Virus record (IMG/VR): IMGVR_UViG_3300042888_000594
Span: 1-26,703 of that record
Source of the DNA: a virus
DNA: 26,703 bases
Direction: 5' to 3' (one strand)
A program made the position numbers and the translations under genes. The notes beneath the pieces were generated by a model. The model did no database searches and was not told where the DNA came from. It was given only the letters and a program-made list of their open reading frames with translations. Shown one piece after another: positions 6,703 to 14,229 of this stretch (its first letter is position 1; each line of letters begins with the position of its first letter).

Positions 6703-6731
6703 AATTCAATCAAATACAGTAAAGGCCCAAA

Positions 6732-7493
6732 ATGTCAAACGTCAACTGGTCAACCCTTTTATCCGATGCTGTCAATCAACCCGGCATTGTGAGCAAGTGC
6801 TACAGCACTTTTCACAATTACAGCATCGGCAACCAGATGCTCGCCTACTCGCAGCTTGCAGCCCGTGAAATGCCACTGTCACCGATAGCGACATTCAAAA
6901 AATGGCAAGAGTTAGGGCGACAAGTCAAAAAGGGCAGCAAAGCAATTGCCCTGGTTATGCCAGTGACAATCAACAAAAAAGACGACGCAGGCGCAAAAAC
7001 TGGTGAAGTGTTTTCCCTTTTCACCCTCAAAAACAACTGGTTCACCCTCGATCAAACCGAAGGCGAAGATTTTGCGAACGAAGTCAACACACCTAACTGG
7101 TGCGCTGATACAGCACTCGCAGCCCTTGACATTCTTCAAGTGCGTTATGACAGCGCAAATGGCAACTCGCAGGGTTACGCTACTGGGCGAAACATAGCGA
7201 TAAACCCGGTCGCAGCCTTGCCCCATAAAACACGTTTCCATGAATTGGCGCATGTAGTGCTCGGACACACACTCGAAGGCGCGATGCACGATAGCGAAAC
7301 TACACCGCGTGATATACGCGAAGTTGAAGCAGAGTCAGTCGCATACATTCTTTGCAGCGTGCTCGCCTTACCCGGTCTGATTGAGTCACGCGGTTACATC
7401 CAAGGCTGGTTAGCTGGTGGCGAGATAACCGACAAATCAGCGCAGCGCATATTCGGGGCAGCCGATAAGATTTTGAAGGCAGGCAAGGCTTGA
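6732..7493 (+). CDS. ArdC-like antirestriction protein with zinc-peptidase motif
   Basis: This 253-aa protein has the two-part ArdC layout. Residues about 1-110 match the ArdC N-terminal ssDNA-binding type (SIGNQMLAYSQ, FKKWQELGRQVKKGSKAIALVMP). The C-terminal part carries a zinc metallopeptidase motif HELAHVVLGH (His near 169 and 173), with a downstream glutamate in REVEAESVAYIL. ArdC of plasmid pSa protects incoming single-stranded DNA from host restriction, and phage homologues are thought to act at DNA entry. AAAGG lies upstream of the ATG. Its position among the first rightward genes fits an early anti-defence job. The motif residues for metal binding all appear intact. Whether it acts against restriction in this phage is inferred from the family. 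Confidence 0.85.
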   Translation: MSNVNWSTLLSDAVNQPGIVSKCYSTFHNYSIGNQMLAYSQLAAREMPLSPIATFKKWQELGRQVKKGSKAIALVMPVTINKKDDAGAKTGEVFSLFTLKNNWFTLDQTEGEDFANEVNTPNWCADTALAALDILQVRYDSANGNSQGYATGRNIAINPVAALPHKTRFHELAHVVLGHTLEGAMHDSETTPRDIREVEAESVAYILCSVLALPGLIESRGYIQGWLAGGEITDKSAQRIFGAADKILKAGKA

Positions 7494-7501
7494 TTTTCAG
7501 T

Positions 7502-7538
7502 GTTAGGGGGCTTACCCCTAACGCGGACAATCCGTCCG
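7502..7538 (+). promoter_or_regulatory. Two adjacent hairpins downstream of the ArdC-like gene
   Basis: GTTAGGGG/CCCCTAAC (7502-7522) is a perfect 8-bp stem with a 5-nt loop. CGGAC/GTCCG follows at 7524-7538. There is no T-run after either, so an RNA stability or processing role is more likely than termination. Confidence 0.4.
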
Positions 7539-7558
7539 GTAACAGTAGAGTAAACATC

Positions 7559-7717
7559 ATGACCAAAATTGGAAACAACTATTTTGCCGAAGTTGAAATT
7601 TATGGCAGACGCTATCTTGCCAAAGTTTTGAAGGCGCACCCATGCGGAACCCTTGACGTTGAATTGTCATCGGGTAAGTGTTTTCGGGTTAGTGGCTTGT
7701 CAGTGGCTAAGGGGTAA
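7559..7717 (+). CDS. Hypothetical small protein (52 aa)
   Basis: Not recognised. The ATG at 7559 gives a compact beta-looking protein (MTKIGNNYFAEVEIYGRRY, then KVLKAHPCGTLDVEL). The frame is open back to a TTG at 7490, but those codons would run through the tandem hairpins at 7502-7538, so the ATG is preferred even though its Shine-Dalgarno (TAGAG) is modest. It ends 4 bp before the next gene's start. Confidence 0.6.
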   Translation: MTKIGNNYFAEVEIYGRRYLAKVLKAHPCGTLDVELSSGKCFRVSGLSVAKG

Positions 7718-7721
7718 GACT

Positions 7722-7925
7722 ATGAACCATAAAACGCATTTGTCATTCTCTCAAAATGGCTGGGTTCTTATCCACCAAGGTTCGCCCTTGTGTGACTATA
7801 AAAAAACCTTTGAAGAAGTTTTAAAGGTTGTTGCCTTCTACCGCGTTACCTTGCCTGAAGTCACTTGGAATGGTGATCGCGGGGAATGGGTCACTACAAA
7901 CACAATTGAGGAAATGACAACATGA
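7722..7925 (+). CDS. Hypothetical small protein (67 aa)
   Basis: Not recognised. The sequence MNHKTHLSFSQNGWVLI is followed by YKKTFEEVLKVVAFYRVTLPEV and an acidic, Thr-rich tail, suggesting a small alpha/beta domain. AAGGGGTAAG just upstream of the ATG is a good ribosome site. The frame is open further back to 7653, but that segment overlaps the previous gene and lacks a ribosome site. Its TGA overlaps the ATG of a 31-aa membrane microprotein (ATGA). Confidence 0.65.
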   Translation: MNHKTHLSFSQNGWVLIHQGSPLCDYKKTFEEVLKVVAFYRVTLPEVTWNGDRGEWVTTNTIEEMTT

Positions 7926-8017
7926 AAAGCCTACTTATTGACCTCGTTAACGCGGCTTTGTTTGCGCTGTTTATCGGCGCACCATTTGCCGGGTTCTTTT
8001 ACTTTTACGGAGCCTGA
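7922..8017 (+). CDS. 31-aa single-span membrane microprotein
   Basis: The frame ATG to TGA encodes 31 residues, nearly all hydrophobic (LVNAALFALFIGAPFAGFFY). It has one Lys near the N-terminus and one Asp, long enough for one membrane helix. It is tied to the upstream gene by an ATGA overlap and lies 4 bp before the next ATG, so it fills the space between two supported genes. Such microproteins in phages can be membrane toxins, exclusion factors or lysis accessories; the function here is unknown. The support is translational coupling, packing and a clear membrane profile. Confidence 0.5.
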   Translation: MKSLLIDLVNAALFALFIGAPFAGFFYFYGA

Positions 8018-8021
8018 CACT

Positions 8022-8285
8022 ATGAAAACTTATCAAATCGAATTGAAGCGGGTTTCTTACGTTAACTTGACAATTGAGGCGGAGACATTAGAAGAAGCTG
8101 AAGACCTTGCATGGGACGAACTAAGTGAAGACGGGTCATATGGTACGGGATCGGATGCCGATTGGACTCTTGAATCTATCATGCTGGATGACACCGTAAC
8201 AGAACCCGCGACAGACGACAGCCGCAGTTATGGCCCGCACCATCAAGATGAAGATCAGTTTTATGGCCCATCGTGCCGCATTTAA
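8022..8285 (+). CDS. Hypothetical acidic protein (87 aa)
   Basis: The N-terminal half, YQIELKRVSYVNLTIEAETLEEAEDLAWDEL, is a strand-strand-helix unit that recurs in small phage proteins of unknown function. The C-terminal half is strongly acidic and low in complexity (Asp/Glu, DDSRSYGPHHQDED), which could mimic DNA or be disordered. GGAG lies upstream of the chosen ATG. The earlier in-frame start at 7938 would overlap the microprotein gene and has no ribosome site. The function is not known. Confidence 0.65.
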   Translation: MKTYQIELKRVSYVNLTIEAETLEEAEDLAWDELSEDGSYGTGSDADWTLESIMLDDTVTEPATDDSRSYGPHHQDEDQFYGPSCRI

Positions 8286-8297
8286 GGAGAATCAACC

Positions 8298-8744
8298 ATG
8301 ATCGAATTCACACACGCCACCACACGTTACACCGTCAAGCCCGAGAACGCTCAGGAATACCGAAAACAAGCCGCGAACCCGCCAAAAATCAAGCGTAAGG
8401 TTGACGCTAAGAACGACAGCATGAAACGCGGGTATCCGGTGTTTGAGCCTGGTATGACGACTGACGACTATGTGAGCCAGTACGCAAGCCTCAATTCTCG
8501 TTTGTTGCTCAAAGGTGAAGGGTTTACGTTTGCCGACCGACCTGCGCCCATGCTGGACGCTGCGCAGCCCGAAGTAATGGAGGAACTGGACGCGGATTAC
8601 GTTTACACACCCACAAAGGCTAAAAAGCAGACAGTCGCAAGCCTGAAAGCCGCCATTGTGCGGGCGATACAAATGCTGGAAATCTCAGACAGACCCGGCG
8701 CAAACGCGGACATCGTAGAATTTTTGGAAGAGGCGCTGCAATGA
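8298..8744 (+). CDS. Hypothetical protein (148 aa), last gene of rightward early block
   Basis: Not recognised. AAGGAG sits ideally before the ATG. Residues about 15-45 are Lys-rich (KQAANPPKIKRKVDAKND), the middle holds GYPVFEPGMTTDDYVSQYASLN, and the last 45 residues form an amphipathic helix pair (VASLKAAIVRAIQMLEIS, IVEFLEEAL). It ends 41 bp before a rightward terminator hairpin and faces the convergent primase-helicase gene. Confidence 0.7.
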   Translation: MIEFTHATTRYTVKPENAQEYRKQAANPPKIKRKVDAKNDSMKRGYPVFEPGMTTDDYVSQYASLNSRLLLKGEGFTFADRPAPMLDAAQPEVMEELDADYVYTPTKAKKQTVASLKAAIVRAIQMLEISDRPGANADIVEFLEEALQ

Positions 8745-8785
8745 TCTACGCTTGTCTGGCGCTGATTTTGCGCATACTAACCAAG

Positions 8786-8808
8786 AGGGGCCCTTAGGGG
8801 CCCTTTTT
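8786..8808 (+). terminator. Rightward intrinsic terminator
   Basis: AGGGGCCC and GGGGCCCT fold over a TTA loop with one central G-G mismatch, followed directly by five T. It closes the 6416-8744 operon. The T-run includes the last base of the convergent primase-helicase stop codon. Read leftward there is no T-run, so it acts in one direction. Confidence 0.75.
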
Positions 8809-11066
8809 CATGTGTTCTCAACGGAGCGCCTGAGCTCCGATTTGCTCATGCGCACGTTATCCGGAGCGCAAAATATGTGTTTCTTGCTCGGGTAATCCTG
8901 CGCAGCGATCCGGCCACAGTCAACCCATCCGGCCTCTTTGATCGCGTGCAATAGAGCACCCTGGACGACCTTAACACCCTGCGGCGCGAGACCCTGCAAG
9001 CGGTCACACAGCGCATGGAAGGGCGAACCAATGACACCACGGGCAAACTCGCCAGACTTGCGGCGCAGCATGTCCACAATGAAGGCTTCGGCAGTGCTCA
9101 TGCCGTGTTCGATCATGATCTGCTTAGCCTCAGTTACGGGCGGCGGTGCGGACGGGTTCCAAGCCGAGACATCCCGCGTGTGCAGGTAATGGGCGACTGC
9201 CTGGAACCCGTTTTGATGCTTGTACCAGTTCCACAGCGCCAGTGCCTCACGCTCAGTTAACCGGGCGGCTTCGCACCAAATGACAAACCAACGGCGGTCT
9301 TCTGAGGGCAGGGAGATAGCGACACGCTCGTTTGAGAACGCAATCACGAAAAGCCGATTGAGGGCATAGTAGGGGTGCAGACCCTTGCGGTTGACGGTCA
9401 GCAGCTCAGGCGGCGCAGCGATGATGGGTTTGAGGGTGTTCTCCAGTGCGCGGCGGTCCTTGGCGTCAGCTTGGCGCAGCTCTGAGATCTCCATCACTTC
9501 GCATTCGAGGGCGTAACCCCACTGTGAGGTGAGGTCTTCATTCTTGACCAGCGAACAGTTGCGCTTGGCGTCACCACCGATGGCCCAAAAGAACGGCGCG
9601 AACATGGTGTCCTTGCCCGAGCCGTGCGTGCCACCCATCAGGATCGCGTGGTTGATCTTATGGCCGGGGAACTGGACCTTGTGGGCGAGAGCGTTTAAGA
9701 GGTGCTCACGCTCGAACTTCTCGGGGACTAAGCGCTCGACATGGCGCAGCCACGGGGACACGTCACCCGCCACTGGTTGAGGGCGTGCGTTAACCCATCG
9801 GTTGCCGTAGGTTAGCCCGTCCCGGTTGACAATCGTACCCGCGCCAGCGGCGTAGGTCACACTGACCAGCGACTGTGCGCCCTTGTCCTGGCGCTGCTCA
9901 TCGAACGAATAGCTGGCCTCAACCTTGCGGCCATTGTGAACAGACTTGCAGCCGATGTGCCGGAACATGGCATTGAAAGTGGAGCGCGACAGCTCGCGCC
10001 TGTCTTGCAGGTCAAAATAGGCGTCATCGTCTTGCAGGTAGGCGAAGCGGTCCCACCAGTCGGCCTTTTCGACCCGCGCCATTTCCTTGCGCTGAGTTTC
10101 GGCCACCACTGTAGCGGCCACGTTGGGGAACTCGACCGTAGGCGTCAGTTTAGACAGGGCCGACTCCATGGCGCTCACCAGCAGCTCGTCGCGCAGGCCG
10201 GGCGAGTGGACCGGGCCGCCACTGTCGGCCACCCACTTGAGGAAAACGGTGGAGTCCAGATCTAGGCAGTGCGAGTGCAGGCAGCAGTAGGCGCGGCTGG
10301 TGGGCAGGTAGCGGCCCTCGGGGTTGCCGTCGGTGTGCTCGGCAGCGTTGGGGCAGGCCACGGCAGCCCAGCCTTCTTGGTTCGGGTTAGAGAGCACCAG
10401 GCCGTTATCCGACAGCCACGCCATCACGTCGTCGCCACCATCGTCTTGGACTCGGACCGGGGCGTAGACCGACTCGACCGGGCCCGGCGTGACGTTCATG
10501 GCCGCGCACAGATCTTCGAGGGTGTACTCACGCTCTGGGTTGAACTCGACCAGCGCAGCGGCGAAGCTGTCGCGGCCCGGTTTCAGGTTGATCGAGCCGG
10601 GCAGCCGGAAGTTGCGCACGGCGTTGATTGCGCCCTTGTCGGTGTAACCCGCCTCGGCGATGGCCTTGATCGCGGCAGCGAAATCACCCTTGCGCGGCTG
10701 CTCACTGAAGGCGTAGCCCCACTGAAACGAGCCGGGCGATGTCTCCATGATCCAAGTCGGGGGCAGGGGGCAAGTGTTGGGCACCTTGTCCGTGCCCACG
10801 TCGTCCAGCACCATAACGATGACGAACTCGCAGTTAGCAGCGGAGGCGCTGACGTGGCCATCCTTGAAACGGTCAACGATGAAGCTGGCGGTGTTGCCGT
10901 ACCAAGCGCCGGGTTTCATCTTGTGGCCGGGCAGGAACGCTGGCCAAGTCGCCTTGATTGCGCCGTCGGCGTGCAGTTGAATCTCACGACCGACGGGTTT
11001 TTGCAACACCATCAAAGCGGTCTCGCCCTCAGCGGGCAGTGAGCAGATATAACTGATAAAATCCAT
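8808..11066 (-). CDS. Primase-helicase fusion (RepB/PrimPol-like N-terminus, SF3-type helicase C-terminus)
   Basis: This 752-aa protein joins priming and unwinding. Residues about 60-185 resemble RepB-type (archaeo-eukaryotic) primases: FVIVMVLDDVGTDK supplies the acidic pair and VRNFRLPGSINLKPGR is the late conserved motif. A Cys/His cluster follows at about 233-268 (CPNAAEH, then CCLHSHC), which is zinc-binding in appearance. The helicase half has Walker A GGTHGSGKDT (near 480), ECEVMEISELRQ as Walker B-like, and FVIAFSNERVAISLPSEDRRW, the DUF5906/NrS-1 helicase style. AGGAG precedes the ATG. It is the last gene of the leftward replication block, downstream of the DNA polymerase after a 75-bp gap holding a hairpin. 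Confidence 0.85.
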   Translation of the reverse strand: MDFISYICSLPAEGETALMVLQKPVGREIQLHADGAIKATWPAFLPGHKMKPGAWYGNTASFIVDRFKDGHVSASAANCEFVIVMVLDDVGTDKVPNTCPLPPTWIMETSPGSFQWGYAFSEQPRKGDFAAAIKAIAEAGYTDKGAINAVRNFRLPGSINLKPGRDSFAAALVEFNPEREYTLEDLCAAMNVTPGPVESVYAPVRVQDDGGDDVMAWLSDNGLVLSNPNQEGWAAVACPNAAEHTDGNPEGRYLPTSRAYCCLHSHCLDLDSTVFLKWVADSGGPVHSPGLRDELLVSAMESALSKLTPTVEFPNVAATVVAETQRKEMARVEKADWWDRFAYLQDDDAYFDLQDRRELSRSTFNAMFRHIGCKSVHNGRKVEASYSFDEQRQDKGAQSLVSVTYAAGAGTIVNRDGLTYGNRWVNARPQPVAGDVSPWLRHVERLVPEKFEREHLLNALAHKVQFPGHKINHAILMGGTHGSGKDTMFAPFFWAIGGDAKRNCSLVKNEDLTSQWGYALECEVMEISELRQADAKDRRALENTLKPIIAAPPELLTVNRKGLHPYYALNRLFVIAFSNERVAISLPSEDRRWFVIWCEAARLTEREALALWNWYKHQNGFQAVAHYLHTRDVSAWNPSAPPPVTEAKQIMIEHGMSTAEAFIVDMLRRKSGEFARGVIGSPFHALCDRLQGLAPQGVKVVQGALLHAIKEAGWVDCGRIAAQDYPSKKHIFCAPDNVRMSKSELRRSVENT

Positions 11067-11090
11067 GCGGTTTCTCCTGTTGGGAACTTT

Positions 11091-11126
11091 AGCCTCCGAG
11101 CCTCAAACTCGGGGGCTTTTCTTTTT
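11091..11126 (+). terminator. Rightward terminator inside the leftward replication operon
   Basis: AGCCTCCGAG pairs with CTCGGGGGCT (10 bp, one T-G pair, 6-nt loop) and is followed on the plus strand by TTTTCTTTTT. Both flanking genes are leftward. In that direction the A-rich tract precedes the hairpin, so it would stop antisense rather than sense transcripts. Confidence 0.65.
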
Positions 11127-11141
11127 AAAAATTTATTTAGG

Positions 11142-13076
11142 TTACGAGTAACGGGTGGTGGTGACGCCCTCGGCGGCTAAGGGCAAGCCCTCGGCCCAGG
11201 CGGGCGGGCTGCACATGATCTGGTGCATGTGGGCGGCGACTGCCTCGGCCTCTTGAGCCGGGCACTCGACAACGATCTCGTCGTGGACGTGAAGGACGAC
11301 GCCATCGAGCTGGCGCAGTGAGTGGCGCAAGATGTCGTGTGCTGCCGCCTGCGTGACATTCTCGCAAGCCAGGCCACGCCACAGACGGGCGCGGGGCCAC
11401 TCCTTGGCGTCGGCGGCGGGTTTCCATGCTGCTTTGGTGTATGTCACGTTGCCTTCGGCGTCAAATTTGGCGTTGGGGTAGCACAGAACCCGGCCAGAGG
11501 GCAGACTGTACCAGAGGGTCTGGCCGTCGAACAAGTACACAATGCGACCTGCGGCAAACTCAAAACCTTTGTTTCGCATCGCCCGAAGGTAGGCGGCTTC
11601 GAGCTGCTGGCCGTGGGCCTGCGCCCAAGGATTGGCCCTGCGCCAGCCCTCCACGGCCTTGTTCACCTCAGACACCGACAGCCGGATACCGTAGGCGCGG
11701 CCAAACACCTCGAACGCGCCCGCACCGCCCAAGAATCCAAGGGCGAGCTCCTGAACTTTCCCCACCTGCCGCTGGTCCGAGGTGACATCGGCGTAGGCCA
11801 CGCCGAACGTCGCGGCTGCGTTGACCTTGTATGGGTCCATGCCCGACCGGAACACGTCCAGCTTGGCCTCGCCTGCCGGGCAGTTGGACAGCCACGGATG
11901 CACACGGCCCTCGATGGCCGACCAGTCGTAAGCGATCAGGACGTGGCCGGGCTTGGCGATCAGCGCGGGCCGGAGCATCCCCTTGAGCACATCTGTAATG
12001 CGGCGACCAAATCTTGGTGTGATTGCGTGCCCACGCACCATAGCGTGGCGTACTTCATCAGGCTCTTTGGCGCATTTGCGGGTAAAGTTGTGAACCTGAG
12101 CGCCATAGCTCGACGCTCGTCCGGTGGCAGCCCCTCCAGCAAAAACGAAAGCGCCTCGGACTCGGTGATCTTCTTCATCGGCGAGATTCGAGAGACGGTT
12201 GAACTTCGCGACCGAAGACGCCCAGAGGTCGTCTGCGCATTGAATAACGTCTGCAACATGGGGCGGAATCTCATCGGGGTCTTCCATCGCGAGCAGGTTG
12301 GCCCGCACAGTCTTGTCAATCGAATACTTCTCGCCCGTCCACATCAGTTTCTTGGCCTCTGGCCCGACACGCTCCAGCACCCACTCGCGCATCTTGGGAC
12401 TGCGCACGCTGGTGATCTCGCCGTCGGTTACCTCGGACACGATCTGCTGAATCTCGACGGTCTCATCGGCGGCGTATTTGATCGCGGCTTGGCACAGCGG
12501 CACGTCCACCAGCACACCACGGTCGTTGATCTGCTCGTTGACGTGGTAATCCTTGAGTTCGTCATCCGACAGCGGGCGCAGCGCTTTGCTGACGAGACGC
12601 ATCACACGGACGTCTTGCTCGCAGTAACGGACCATCTCTTCCATGAGCGCAGCGTCCTCACGGAACTGGCCGTTGGGCTGCGGCACGGACAGCAGGCGGA
12701 TCAGTTGCGAGCCGCGATGGTCCTTGCGCATGTCAGCGCCAGCAAATCGCCCCACGTCCTCCAGCGAGCCAGGCGCGCAGTTGGCGCGGGCCTGCGCTGC
12801 GGTGCAGTAGAACTGCTCCAGCTTGAAATCTATCTGTAAGACGTACCAAAAGATCAGGCGCTCGAAGGCTGCGTTGTGAGCGTAGATCAGGCCGGTATGA
12901 TTGCGGACAGCGGCGGGGAATTCCTGAGAGGGAACCCATGTCTGCACTTCTTCGTCGCCGAAGGCGTAGGACATACACAGCACGTCGGTGCTCGCATCTT
13001 GCGCGTAGTTGTAGACGCCCTTGGCCTTCAAGTCACAGCGCGATCTGGTCTCGAAATCACAGTACAAGACGGTCAT
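11142..13076 (-). CDS. polA: DNA polymerase, family A (PolI-like) with 3'-5' exonuclease domain
   Basis: This 644-aa replicative polymerase has a DnaQ-like exonuclease at its N-terminus: YCDFET (Exo I, D7/E9), YAHNAAFER (Exo II, with Glu where PolI has Asp) and YCEQD (Exo III, YxxxD). The polymerase palm and fingers follow. Motif A is AYDWSAIEGR (near 382), motif B is RQVGKVQELALGFLGGAG (near 440) and motif C is LHVHDEIVV (near 598). No 5'-3' exonuclease domain is present, as usual for phage enzymes. The start overlaps the stop of the methyltransferase gene (ATGA). Use of Glu in Exo II looks like a subfamily trait rather than a defect, though I cannot prove that here. Confidence 0.93.
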   Translation of the reverse strand: MTVLYCDFETRSRCDLKAKGVYNYAQDASTDVLCMSYAFGDEEVQTWVPSQEFPAAVRNHTGLIYAHNAAFERLIFWYVLQIDFKLEQFYCTAAQARANCAPGSLEDVGRFAGADMRKDHRGSQLIRLLSVPQPNGQFREDAALMEEMVRYCEQDVRVMRLVSKALRPLSDDELKDYHVNEQINDRGVLVDVPLCQAAIKYAADETVEIQQIVSEVTDGEITSVRSPKMREWVLERVGPEAKKLMWTGEKYSIDKTVRANLLAMEDPDEIPPHVADVIQCADDLWASSVAKFNRLSNLADEEDHRVRGAFVFAGGAATGRASSYGAQVHNFTRKCAKEPDEVRHAMVRGHAITPRFGRRITDVLKGMLRPALIAKPGHVLIAYDWSAIEGRVHPWLSNCPAGEAKLDVFRSGMDPYKVNAAATFGVAYADVTSDQRQVGKVQELALGFLGGAGAFEVFGRAYGIRLSVSEVNKAVEGWRRANPWAQAHGQQLEAAYLRAMRNKGFEFAAGRIVYLFDGQTLWYSLPSGRVLCYPNAKFDAEGNVTYTKAAWKPAADAKEWPRARLWRGLACENVTQAAAHDILRHSLRQLDGVVLHVHDEIVVECPAQEAEAVAAHMHQIMCSPPAWAEGLPLAAEGVTTTRYS

Positions 13077-13558
13077 ACCAACAACCCTAAGTCTTGCATA
13101 GCTTTAAGCGCGGCCACATTTTCTTCACCCCATGCGGCCAACATCGAACCGCACCCAGCCCCGCTTCCACCAGTCAAGCCTAGCCCATCTACAAATTTGA
13201 TGCGCCCGCGTAAAAACAAAATAGCATCCGCTTTTGCGATTGATTCGTGAAACCAAGAGCAATCTGTCCGGGCGAACACCAACGCCACACCGTTTCGATG
13301 CTCGTGCATTTTTTTAAGCCATGCGGCAGTATGTTTGCCGTAAGGTGGATTTAACCAAACACGACCGCGCCAAGGCGAAGTTAAGCCATCGTCTGCAATG
13401 GTGTAGCGATGTTTTGCGGGTATCCACGCCACCCCTTCTAAGGGCTGGCAAGGGTCAAGGTCGAATGTCAAACCCAAACGGTTAAACACCCACGGCGGCG
13501 TGTACCAATCCACCGATGTGTTGTTTTTATTGTCGTGCGTAAAACCAGTAGCTTTCAT
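13073..13558 (-). CDS. DNA N6-adenine methyltransferase (phage Dam family)
   Basis: This protein transfers a methyl group from S-adenosylmethionine to adenine in DNA. The start chosen is the ATG at 13558 (MKATGF, 161 aa), preceded by AAGGA at ideal spacing. The frame extends to a TTG at 13576, which has no ribosome site. The sequence follows the PF05869 phage Dam layout: WYTPPWVFNRLG, FDLDPCQP, the catalytic VWLNPPYGKHTAAW (DPPY-type NPPY), ALVFARTDCSWFHE and a final GGSGAGCGSMLAAWG. It may protect the phage genome from host restriction and complement the ArdC-like protein. It is coupled to the polymerase by ATGA. Confidence 0.9.
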   Translation of the reverse strand: MKATGFTHDNKNNTSVDWYTPPWVFNRLGLTFDLDPCQPLEGVAWIPAKHRYTIADDGLTSPWRGRVWLNPPYGKHTAAWLKKMHEHRNGVALVFARTDCSWFHESIAKADAILFLRGRIKFVDGLGLTGGSGAGCGSMLAAWGEENVAALKAMQDLGLLV

Positions 13559-13575
13559 GTTGCGTTCCTTTTCCA

Positions 13576-13596
13576 ATGCCCACTGTCACTGGGCAT
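13576..13596. other. Intergenic hairpin between replication-module gene and methyltransferase
   Basis: ATGCCCA pairs with TGGGCAT across a 7-nt loop in the 47-bp gap upstream of the methyltransferase ATG. No T-run follows on either strand. It may affect message processing or translation of the methyltransferase. Confidence 0.4.
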
Positions 13597-13605
13597 CAGA
13601 AAAGG

Positions 13606-14220
13606 TTACGCTGCGCGGCGGCGGCGGGCTGGTGCTTCTTCAGCGGCCACTTCTGGCGCTTCGCCGTCCATGCTCATCCACTCCACGATCTCAAAAACCG
13701 GGGTGTAGATTTTGCCGTAGGACTTGTGCTGGTAATGGTCCTTCTTTAGACGCACGATGGCCACTGGTTTGGTCTGGTCTTTGTCCACCTGATCAGCCAG
13801 GGCCACGGCCAGGGTCTGCACCGCACGCTTACCGCCGACTGACGTCACGGTGTAGCGGGCTTCCAGACCCTTGTCGTCGCCAGAGACGCACTTCATCGAC
13901 ATGCCGACCTGTGACTCCCAGCCCTTCTTGGCACCGGGGGGTGCTTCGTCGAGTTCTGGCAGAGGGTTGGCGATGCCGACCATCTTTTCGCCGAGCACCT
14001 CACCGTCGCCCCAGGCGATGAAGCCGTGGACGAACGACAAAGGATTGACGGCCCAAGTCGAGCCTTCTTCGATCTCGGTCTGGTCTGCACCGAAGACCCA
14101 ATGGCCGCCTTTGTCCATCTTGATGATGGCCACGCCAACGTCGCCACTAACGGGTTGGAGGTTACGCAAGGCGCTGGTCAGGGCGGGGAGGTTTGCTTTG
14201 GAGAATGTTGCGAGTTGCAT
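13606..14220 (-). CDS. Conserved-looking replication-module protein of unknown function (204 aa)
   Basis: I do not recognise a named family. The protein appears beta-rich, with aromatic and glycine motifs WAVNPLSFVHGFIAWGDGE, GKKRAVQTL-like strands and, near the end, HYQHKSYGKIYTPVFEIVEW. The tail alternates acidic residues with a terminal basic patch (ARRRRAA). It sits between a RecB-like nuclease and a methyltransferase/polymerase pair, where many phages carry a single-stranded DNA-binding protein. A beta-barrel ssDNA-binding role is therefore the leading guess, but there is no acidic C-terminal tip of the usual SSB kind. The ribosome site is weak, and only 9 bp separate it from the upstream gene. 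Confidence 0.7.
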   Translation of the reverse strand: MQLATFSKANLPALTSALRNLQPVSGDVGVAIIKMDKGGHWVFGADQTEIEEGSTWAVNPLSFVHGFIAWGDGEVLGEKMVGIANPLPELDEAPPGAKKGWESQVGMSMKCVSGDDKGLEARYTVTSVGGKRAVQTLAVALADQVDKDQTKPVAIVRLKKDHYQHKSYGKIYTPVFEIVEWMSMDGEAPEVAAEEAPARRRRAA

Positions 14221-14229
14221 ATCTTACTT

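Noticed and set aside
8741-8797. 18-codon ORF (MIYACLALILRILTKRGP) ATGA-linked to the 148-aa gene
   Set aside because: It is hydrophobic and coupled, so it could be real, but it ends inside the terminator hairpin and is too short to support from sequence alone.
11322-12839. Rightward frame of 505 codons opposite DNA polymerase
   Set aside because: The leftward frame carries all polymerase motifs in order; the rightward product is motif-free.
13559-13576. TTG start (13576) for the adenine methyltransferase
   Set aside because: The AAGGA ribosome site lies inside this extension and is ideally placed for the ATG at 13558.
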